Source: Sulfurimonas sp.
GTDB taxonomy: Bacteria; Campylobacterota; Campylobacteria; Campylobacterales; Sulfurimonadaceae
NCBI GenBank assembly: GCA_002733155.1
Contig: NVUO01000011.1
Coordinates: 43,985-50,387, forward strand
Reading direction: 5' to 3'
DNA length: 6,403 bases
This document shows positions 1 to 4,740 of this stretch, piece by piece; the stretch's first letter is position 1, and every line of letters begins with the position of its first letter. Under the pieces are notes generated by a model. The model searched no databases and was not told the DNA's origin. It saw nothing but the letters and a program-made list of their open reading frames with translations. The position numbers and the translations under genes were made by a program.

Positions 1-645
1 ACATGACTTCATAAATAATAAAGAGTTTTCAATCTCTTCTGCTAATTTTTCATACTTCTTACTAACCTCACCCTGATGAGCAAAATCTAAGTTCCATTGA
101 TGTACCTGATGTAAATCAGCCATACCACCAGATGCAAAAGCACGAAGTAAATTTTGTGTAGCTGATGCTTGATTATATGCCTGTATCATACGCTTAGGAT
201 CTGGTACACGAGCTTCTTTAGTAAACTCAACACCATTGATGATATCACCACGATATGAATCTAGAGTAACTCCATCAAATGTTTCAGTATTAGATGAACG
301 AGGTTTAGCAAATTGTCCAGCTAAACGACCAACTTTAACAACTGGTACTCCACCAGCGTAAGTCATCACTACAGCCATTTGCATTAAAGCTTTAAAAGTA
401 TCACGAATATTATTAGCATGAAACTCTGAAAAACTCTCTGCACAATCTCCACCTTGAAGTAAAAATGCCTCACCATTTGCAACATCTGCAAGTTGATCTT
501 TTAATCTTCTAGCTTCACCTGCAAAAACAAGTGGAGGATAGCTTTCAAGCTCTTTTAAAACTTTTTTTAATTCATCTTGGTTTGGATAAGTTGGCTGTTG
601 TAAGATTGGTTTCTCTCTCCAACTTGTTGGGCTCCAAATACTCAT
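1..645 (-). CDS. Class II DAHP synthase (3-deoxy-7-phosphoheptulonate synthase), partial, 3' end missing
   Basis: Condenses phosphoenolpyruvate with erythrose 4-phosphate to DAHP, the first step of the shikimate pathway, in the cytosol. The minus strand reads open from ATG at 645 to the left edge, giving 215 residues starting [20 protein letters not shown]. Class II (plant/mycobacterial type) signatures are clear: the GGDCAE block at residues 65-70, whose cysteine is a metal ligand in the family; the [14 protein letters not shown] block around 104-117; YRGD at 131-134; and [21 protein letters not shown] at about 168-188, written here only to locate it. Family members are about 450 residues, so roughly half is present; the remaining metal ligands lie beyond the edge. 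The start is supported by AAGG seven bases upstream and by a TATAAT box further up. It is transcribed divergently from the diguanylate cyclase cluster. The symbol is left blank because class II enzymes are named variously aroG, aroF or aroH. Confidence 0.96.
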   Translation of the reverse strand, partial: MSIWSPTSWREKPILQQPTYPNQDELKKVLKELESYPPLVFAGEARRLKDQLADVANGEAFLLQGGDCAESFSEFHANNIRDTFKALMQMAVVMTYAGGVPVVKVGRLAGQFAKPRSSNTETFDGVTLDSYRGDIINGVEFTKEARVPDPKRMIQAYNQASATQNLLRAFASGGMADLHQVHQWNLDFAHQGEVSKKYEKLAEEIENSLLFMKSC

Positions 646-673
646 AATAAAACCTTATTTATATATTTTTTTG

Positions 674-679
674 ATTATA
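674..679 (-). promoter_or_regulatory. Candidate -10 box for the DAHP synthase gene
   Basis: The minus strand reads CAGTATAATC here, a perfect TATAAT, 28 bases upstream of the ATG at 645. This implies a leader of roughly 20 bases carrying the AAGG ribosome binding site. No TTGACA-like -35 box stands at the usual spacing, which is normal for the principal sigma factor of Campylobacter and Helicobacter. No operator or attenuator structure was seen in the short leader. Confidence 0.6.
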
Positions 680-750
680 CTGAATTGTTCCTAAAATAGC
701 TCTGATACATAACAAAATTTATGACAAAAGTTATTTTTATGCTTTATAAC

Positions 751-758
751 GATACAAT
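751..758 (+). promoter_or_regulatory. Candidate -10 box for the GGDEF-cvpA-fur-lysS cluster
   Basis: GATACAAT matches the gnTAnaaT -10 consensus of Campylobacter/Helicobacter sigma-80 at every defined position. A T-rich run (TTATTTTTATG, from 731) lies just upstream, as is typical of those promoters. It sits 35 bases before the ATG at 794. An overlapping alternative is TATAAC at 745-750, with ATGACA at 721-726 as a weak -35 at 18-base spacing. I saw no recognisable Fur box in 646-793, so autoregulation of fur through this promoter is not supported by sequence. Confidence 0.5.
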
Positions 759-793
759 GACGAAATACTTAAACAGGAATACGGGAGACTTTT

Positions 794-1708
794 ATGATAA
801 AAGAAGAACTTAAGTCTTTAGCAAAAGAGATGTATTACAATCTTCTAAATTCTATTGATGAACAAGAAGAAGTTAGTGTCAAACAAGTAGTTAATCACTT
901 ACATGATGCTATTAATATAATTAATAAAGTATCTGAAAACGATATAAGTTCCCTAGAAAAAGCAAAAGCAATTTTTCATAATGAATATAAGGATATAGCT
1001 GAAGAAAGTTTAATGTTTTATGAATCAACTAATGATAAATTCGAAAAACTTACACTTATGCAAACTTTAGCTATTGAAGAGTGTTATAAAAAACATATTG
1101 ACTTACCAGCTATTACGGAAAAGTTCACAGAGATACAGATACATATGACAAATGAGATAAAAAAAGCAAATGATATTATCTCGCAGCTTAGCTCTCAGGT
1201 TAAACTTTTAGAAAAAAAATCGAATATAGATTCACTTACAAAAGTATTTAACAGAAGAGCCTTAGATTCTTATTTACATTCCCTGTGTAAAAAAGAAAAA
1301 ATACCTTATGAGTTACACCTTTTAATGTTAGATCTTGATAACTTTAAAATTTTAAATGATAAGTATGGGCATCTTGCAGGTGATAAAACATTAATCTTTA
1401 TCTCAAATATTCTCAAAAAAACTCTTCGTGATGGTGATAAAATCTTCAGGTACGGTGGGGAAGAATTTATTGTTGTCTTAAACAGGATAGATGAAGCCTT
1501 ATGTATACAAATATCGGAACGTTTATTACAATTAGTTAGAAAAAATAAACTTATTTACAAAGGTGAAAGATTAGGTATAACTATCAGTATTGGTGCAACA
1601 AAACTAGTTAATGGTGACAGCTTTGAAACTTTAATAGACAGAGCAGACACAGCTCTTTATCAGGCAAAATCATCTGGTAAAGATAAAATGATTTCAAAAA
1701 GGCCTTAA
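794..1708 (+). CDS. Soluble GGDEF-domain diguanylate cyclase with unrecognised N-terminal helical domain
   Basis: Predicted to condense two GTP into cyclic di-GMP. The 304-residue protein has no signal peptide or membrane segment, so it should be cytosolic. Residues 1-115 are a mostly helical, charged domain I cannot assign; residues 112-143 look like a coiled-coil signalling helix. The GGDEF domain (about 145-300) appears active: SLTKVFNRR at 147-155, metal-binding D180, FKILND at 184-189, YGHLAGD at 191-197, the active-site GGEEF at 221-225, ISIGAT at 264-269 and ADTALYQAKSSGKDKM at about 284-299. An RDGD inhibitory site (R212, D215) lies exactly five residues before GGEEF, so product feedback inhibition is expected. 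The start is well supported by GGGAG six bases upstream. The stop codon directly abuts the cvpA start, so it heads the cvpA-fur-lysS operon. The input signal is unknown; no PAS, GAF, REC or heme motif was recognised. Confidence 0.93.
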   Translation: MIKEELKSLAKEMYYNLLNSIDEQEEVSVKQVVNHLHDAINIINKVSENDISSLEKAKAIFHNEYKDIAEESLMFYESTNDKFEKLTLMQTLAIEECYKKHIDLPAITEKFTEIQIHMTNEIKKANDIISQLSSQVKLLEKKSNIDSLTKVFNRRALDSYLHSLCKKEKIPYELHLLMLDLDNFKILNDKYGHLAGDKTLIFISNILKKTLRDGDKIFRYGGEEFIVVLNRIDEALCIQISERLLQLVRKNKLIYKGERLGITISIGATKLVNGDSFETLIDRADTALYQAKSSGKDKMISKRP

Positions 1709-2356
1709 ATGGATTTAAACTATTTTGACTTAGTAGCGTCAATAATCATTTTATTTTTAGGACTAAAAGGCATAATAAATGGTTTTTTTAAAGAATTATT
1801 TGGACTATTAGGTATAGTTGGTGGTATATTTGTAGCTTCACGTGTTGGAGATACAGTTGGTCAAAAAGCAAGTGACTTAATTTTTAAGTTTGAAAATTCT
1901 GCAGCTGTAAGTTTTACAGGTTTTTTAATGACTCTGGCTGTTTTCTGGCTTCTTATGCTTGTTGCTGGTTATGCATTTAAAAAACTAAGTGCCCTTAGTG
2001 GACTTGGTGTGATGGACAAGATTTTAGGTTTTGTTTTTGGAGCTAGTAAATTTTTCCTTATTGCATCAGTTATAGCTTACTCAGCTTATAATATAAAGGC
2101 AGTAAGATCAAGTATAGATACTACTATGAATAACTCTATAATATTTCCTATAATGGCAAATACTGGTAGTTTTATTATGAAACTAGACCCAGTAGATATC
2201 ACTAAAGAAATAAATAACTCAGTAGAAGAAATATCAAAAGCTGTGCAAGATACAGTTGAAAATACCATTAAAAGTTCTGCTCAAGAGATAGTAGATAAGA
2301 CTAAAAAAGAGTTACAAAAACAAATATCAAACGAGGAGAAAAATAATCATGCCTAA
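1709..2356 (+). CDS. cvpA: CvpA family inner-membrane protein
   Basis: A 215-residue membrane protein of the colicin V production (CvpA) family, whose molecular role is not firmly established; E. coli CvpA is linked to colicin V export and envelope stress tolerance. Four hydrophobic segments fit the family: about 7-24, 29-47, 68-89 and 105-126. The family-typical N-terminal pattern is present (FDLVASIIILFLGLKGIING, then FFKELFGLLG) and so is the LGFVFGASKFFL helix near 106-117. After residue 160 comes a hydrophilic, probably helical tail of about 50 residues, absent from the 162-residue E. coli protein. The ATG follows the upstream stop codon without a gap and has AAGG at 1699-1702, six bases ahead. 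Its last eight bases overlap fur. The cvpA-fur-lysS order matches Campylobacter, where Cj0399 precedes fur. Confidence 0.9.
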   Translation: MDLNYFDLVASIIILFLGLKGIINGFFKELFGLLGIVGGIFVASRVGDTVGQKASDLIFKFENSAAVSFTGFLMTLAVFWLLMLVAGYAFKKLSALSGLGVMDKILGFVFGASKFFLIASVIAYSAYNIKAVRSSIDTTMNNSIIFPIMANTGSFIMKLDPVDITKEINNSVEEISKAVQDTVENTIKSSAQEIVDKTKKELQKQISNEEKNNHA

Positions 2357-2822
2357 GGTAAATACAAATTTTAATGATAGAACTATTGAATATAAACAAC
2401 TTTTAATCGATTTTAAAGCACTTTTGAAAAAAAATACATTAAAATTTACGATTCAAAGAGAAGTTATACTAGAAACTATGTATAACTCCGATGAACACCT
2501 AACTCCAGAGGCACTTCACCACTTAATACAAGAAAAATATCCAGACTTAAAAACTGGAATTGCTACCGTGTATAGAACCCTGTCATTATTAGAAGATTCT
2601 AATATGGTTACATCTTTATCTTTTGGTGCACAGGGTAAGAAATATGAGTTGGGTGCAAAAGAGCACCATGACCATCTTATCTGCACTGAATGTGGAAATA
2701 TTACAGAGTTCGTAGATGAACAAATAGAAAAAAGACAACATAAAATTGCAGATGAACTTGGTTTTAAAATGAGTGACCATTCTATGCAAATATATGGTCT
2801 TTGCAAAAACTGTCAAAAATAA
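2349..2822 (+). CDS. fur: Ferric uptake regulator Fur
   Basis: Iron-responsive transcriptional repressor that acts as a dimer on Fur boxes. The 157-residue protein is close to Campylobacter Fur in length and sequence. Residues 1-90 form the winged-helix DNA-binding domain, with LKFTIQREVILETM at 31-44 and the recognition helix region GIATVYRTLSLLE at 70-82. The metal-binding and dimerisation domain follows. Its GKKYEL at 97-102 and HHDHLICTECG at 106-116 supply regulatory metal ligands. Two CxxC pairs, C112/C115 and C152/C155, form the structural zinc site. The long N-terminal arm before the first helix is characteristic of Campylobacter and Helicobacter Fur. PerR is a less likely reading given this similarity and the lysS neighbour. 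The ATG lies inside the end of cvpA; GAGGAG at 2333-2338, ten bases ahead, supports it. The overlap suggests translational coupling. Confidence 0.95.
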   Translation: MPKVNTNFNDRTIEYKQLLIDFKALLKKNTLKFTIQREVILETMYNSDEHLTPEALHHLIQEKYPDLKTGIATVYRTLSLLEDSNMVTSLSFGAQGKKYELGAKEHHDHLICTECGNITEFVDEQIEKRQHKIADELGFKMSDHSMQIYGLCKNCQK

Positions 2823-2834
2823 GGAAAACTATTG
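2821..2834 (+). promoter_or_regulatory. Ribosome binding site and TTG start of lysS
   Basis: AAGGA at 2821-2825 overlaps the fur stop codon (2820-2822) and lies six bases before TTG at 2832-2834. No ATG or GTG in this frame precedes the conserved N-terminus. The encoded residues [15 protein letters not shown] align with the start of Campylobacter LysS (FEN...NQR...KAE). The rare TTG is therefore the best start. The fused stop/SD arrangement suggests lysS translation depends on ribosomes finishing fur. Confidence 0.75.
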
Positions 2835-4349
2835 ATTTTTGAAAATAAATTTATACAACAAAGAATTGAAAAAGCACAAATATTAAGAGACGCAGGATTT
2901 AATCCTTACTCTAACCAGTCTAAAAGAAATACAACTATAGAAAAATATTTAAATGTAAATTCAGATATAGAAAATAAAGAAAATAAACGTGATGAGAACC
3001 GTCACTATATTGTAAGTGGTAGAATAAAACTACTTCGCATCATGGGTAAGGCTTCCTTTGTTAAAATAGAGGATGAAAGTGGTATGTTACAAATATATGT
3101 AGCAAGAGATAATCTACCAGAAGATTTTTACAATACTATATTTAAAAAGAATATTGAAGTTGGTGATATTATTGAAGTTACTGGTTATCCATTTGTAACT
3201 GGCAAGGGTGAATTATCACTGCATGCAAATAAATTGGTACTTTTAACTAAGGCTATCTCACCACTACCTGAAAAGTTTCATGGGGTAACTGATAAAGAGA
3301 TTAGATATAGAAAAAGATATCTAGACCTAATTATGAATGCTGATGTTCGTAAAACTTTTAGAATTCGTTCAAAGGTTATATCTTTAACTAGACATTTTTT
3401 TGAAGAAAAAGGTTTCTTAGAAGTTGAAACGCCAATGATGCATCCAATTGCGGGTGGTGCTAATGCTAAACCATTTGTAACTCATCATAATGCTCTTGGA
3501 ATTGATAGATTTTTAAGAATTGCACCTGAGCTTTATCTAAAACGTCTTATTGTTGGTGGATTTGAGGCAGTATTTGAGATTAACCGTAACTTTAGAAATG
3601 AAGGTATGGATGCTACTCATAATCCTGAGTTTACATCTATAGAATTTTACTGGGCTTATAAAACTTACAAAGATTTAATAGAGATTACTAAGGAGTATTT
3701 TCAGTATCTTTTTGAGCATTTAAATCTTCCAACTCATCTTCCTTATGGAGATATGGAGATAAACTTTGAAAATTTCACTGAGTTACCACTCATAGAATCG
3801 CTTACTTCAGTTGGTGGAGTTCCAGCCAATATCGTAAATGATAAAGAAAAAATCTTAGATTATTTAAGAAGTAAAAATCTTAATGCTGATGATAAATTAA
3901 CTCTTGGTTACCTTCAAGGTGAACTATTTGACGAATTTGTTGAAGAAAAACTAATAGATCCAACTTTCATAACTGAGTATCCAGTTGACTTATCTCCATT
4001 AGCAAGAAGGAGTGATGATAATCCAGATATTACAGAGAGATTTGAGCTTTTTATTGCTGGTCGTGAAATTGCAAATGCATTTTCAGAGTTAAATGACCCT
4101 ATAGATCAACTTGCTCGTTTTGAAGCTCAAGGTGCCGCAAAAGAGTGTGGTGATGATGAAGCTCATGAGATGGATTTAGACTTTGTTGAAGCACTTAGTT
4201 ATGGTATGGCTCCAACAGCTGGTCAGGGTATTGGTATAGATAGACTTGTAATGCTTCTTACAAATGAGCATTCAATTCGTGATGTATTATTATTCCCAGC
4301 TATGAAACCATTAAATAACGAACCCTCTAGCGATAACGAAGAAAAATAA
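2832..4349 (+). CDS. lysS: Lysyl-tRNA synthetase, class II
   Basis: Charges tRNA-Lys with lysine in an ATP-dependent cytosolic reaction. The 505 residues match the usual 490-510 of bacterial LysS. The N-terminal OB-fold anticodon-binding domain spans about 59-137 (ISGR-like [19 protein letters not shown] at 61-79). The class II catalytic domain follows. Motif 1 is around [21 protein letters not shown] (195-215). Motif 2 begins at [15 protein letters not shown] (254-268). Motif 3 is [13 protein letters not shown] (464-476), preceded by the amino-acid pocket [19 protein letters not shown] near 402-420. All three motifs look intact, so the enzyme should be active. A short acidic tail ([11 protein letters not shown]) follows the conserved FPAMKP. 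Translation starts at TTG nine bases after the fur stop codon. Campylobacter also has lysS directly after fur, but with glyA next, which is not found here. Confidence 0.97.
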   Translation: MIFENKFIQQRIEKAQILRDAGFNPYSNQSKRNTTIEKYLNVNSDIENKENKRDENRHYIVSGRIKLLRIMGKASFVKIEDESGMLQIYVARDNLPEDFYNTIFKKNIEVGDIIEVTGYPFVTGKGELSLHANKLVLLTKAISPLPEKFHGVTDKEIRYRKRYLDLIMNADVRKTFRIRSKVISLTRHFFEEKGFLEVETPMMHPIAGGANAKPFVTHHNALGIDRFLRIAPELYLKRLIVGGFEAVFEINRNFRNEGMDATHNPEFTSIEFYWAYKTYKDLIEITKEYFQYLFEHLNLPTHLPYGDMEINFENFTELPLIESLTSVGGVPANIVNDKEKILDYLRSKNLNADDKLTLGYLQGELFDEFVEEKLIDPTFITEYPVDLSPLARRSDDNPDITERFELFIAGREIANAFSELNDPIDQLARFEAQGAAKECGDDEAHEMDLDFVEALSYGMAPTAGQGIGIDRLVMLLTNEHSIRDVLLFPAMKPLNNEPSSDNEEK

Positions 4350-4352
4350 AAA

Positions 4353-4685
4353 ATGAATCCTAAAGGCTTTGGAAAAAACTATTTTACATTTGGTGCAGTA
4401 TTAGCATATAGTGTTCAAAATAAACTTCAAAGTCAGATTTCTTCAGTGAGTTCATTATTTTCATCAAGTACATCTTTTGAAGATGAAGAGCTTGATGAAA
4501 ACGATCCACCAATAGATATACTCGAATCACTTACTACTATAAATTCAAAACCATGTTATTGTAATTGTTTTTTTAAACTAAAAACTAAAATAACACTACT
4601 CATAAACCACTATATCCCAAGATGCCCTTACTATACTACTTATTTTGCCTTTCGCAGGACTGGGGTACATCCCCCTATTTCCTAA
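4353..4685 (+). CDS. Small hypothetical protein downstream of lysS; C-terminal third doubtful
   Basis: I do not recognise this 110-codon ORF. It begins three bases after the lysS stop codon, in the same frame, with only a weak upstream purine tract (GAAG at 4338-4341, eleven bases ahead). Residues 8-35 look helical and amphipathic to mildly hydrophobic (KNYFTFGAVLAYSVQNKLQS), followed by a serine run, an acidic patch (FEDEELDENDPPIDI, 42-56) and a cysteine cluster (C68, C70, C72). There is no signal peptide. Up to about codon 80 the codon use resembles its neighbours. After 4593 it shifts to C-rich codons (CTC, AAC, CAC, ATC, TGC, CGC, CCC) that are rare elsewhere in the window, and the ORF runs into a hairpin island. 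The original gene may have been about 80 codons. It occupies the slot where glyA sits in Campylobacter but has no similarity to GlyA. Confidence 0.5.
   Translation: MNPKGFGKNYFTFGAVLAYSVQNKLQSQISSVSSLFSSSTSFEDEELDENDPPIDILESLTTINSKPCYCNCFFKLKTKITLLINHYIPRCPYYTTYFAFRRTGVHPPIS
4581..4592 (+). repeat. Left copy of 12-base direct repeat flanking the GC-enriched island
   Basis: AAAACTAAAATA here is repeated exactly at 4706-4717. The match ends abruptly on both sides (A versus T before, A versus T after). The 113 bases between the copies include the only GC-enriched segment near here. It could be a target-site duplication, but the repeat is low-complexity and AT-rich, so chance is possible. Confidence 0.4.
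4632..4637 (+). promoter_or_regulatory. Possible -10 box for metE
   Basis: TATACT differs from TATAAT at one base. A transcript starting near 4645 would carry a leader of about 95 bases including both alternative pairings upstream of metE. There is no convincing -35 box. TATAAA at 4716-4721 is an alternative, but it would leave only about 12 bases of leader and lies within an A-rich tract. metE could also be read through from the lysS operon, since no strong terminator intervenes. Confidence 0.25.
4643..4683. repeat. GC-enriched hairpin element, possibly REP-like or a leader hairpin
   Basis: GGGG (4662-4665) and CCCC (4671-4674) form a four-base-pair stem with loop TACAT. Outside it AGGA (4656-4659) can pair with TCCT (4680-4683) across unequal internal loops. 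Positions 4651-4680 are 16/30 G or C, against 9/60 in 4681-4740. The complementary strand reads GGGGATGTACCCC followed by AGTCCTGCGAAAGGC, which has the feel of an extragenic palindromic repeat unit; only one copy is visible in this window, so that identity is unproven. The stem is too short and its T-tract too broken (CTATTT) for a convincing terminator. Confidence 0.4.
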
Positions 4686-4738
4686 TTTAAATCATAAAAA
4701 ACATTAAAACTAAAATATAAAAATACTAAAGGAAATAG
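4675..4738 (+). promoter_or_regulatory. Possible Shine-Dalgarno sequestering pairing in the metE leader
   Basis: CTATTTCCT (4675-4683) is perfectly complementary to AGGAAATAG (4730-4738). The latter contains the metE ribosome binding site (AAAGGA, 4728-4733), seven bases before the ATG. The pairing closes a 46-base AT-rich loop. Its TCCT end can instead pair with AGGA at 4656-4659 as part of the upstream GGGG/CCCC hairpin, so the two structures compete: one hides the SD, the other frees it. This matches no riboswitch class I know; the regulatory role is inference. Confidence 0.3.
4706..4717 (+). repeat. Right copy of 12-base direct repeat
   Basis: This is an exact second copy of AAAACTAAAATA from 4581-4592. 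Removing one copy plus the intervening bases (4593-4717) joins codon 80 of the small ORF directly to a TAA at 4718-4720, a few bases before the metE ribosome binding site. Confidence 0.4.
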
Positions 4739-4740
4739 TA

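Noticed and set aside
1..645. Apparent absence of a gene at the left end
   Set aside because: No complete ORF lies here because the gene is cut by the window edge; the minus strand is continuously open and encodes a class II DAHP synthase.
646..793. Fur box in the divergent promoter region
   Set aside because: No GATAATGATAATCATTATC-like palindrome was found; the AT-rich stretches have no matching dyad symmetry.
2086..2268. Minus-strand ORF of 60 codons inside cvpA
   Set aside because: It lies opposite a clearly conserved gene, has no recognisable protein features and no ribosome binding context; it is a shadow of cvpA.
2516..2816. Two overlapping minus-strand ORFs inside fur
   Set aside because: Both are antisense to conserved Fur codons, overlap each other in different frames and have cysteine-rich, unnatural composition.
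4347..4355. Stop-codon readthrough joining LysS to the small ORF
   Set aside because: The shared frame has a one-in-three chance of arising by accident, LysS is already full length, and no readthrough signal was recognised around the TAA.
4662..4680. Rho-independent terminator after the lysS operon
   Set aside because: The stem is only four base pairs and is followed by CTATTTCCT instead of a continuous T run, so termination is not convincing.
4611..4740. Known SAM, SAH, THF or cobalamin riboswitch ahead of metE
   Set aside because: The GGACTGGGG string briefly recalls a SAM-I core, but the conserved junction and GATGAAAC-type segments are absent, as is any B12 box; the region is also too short.
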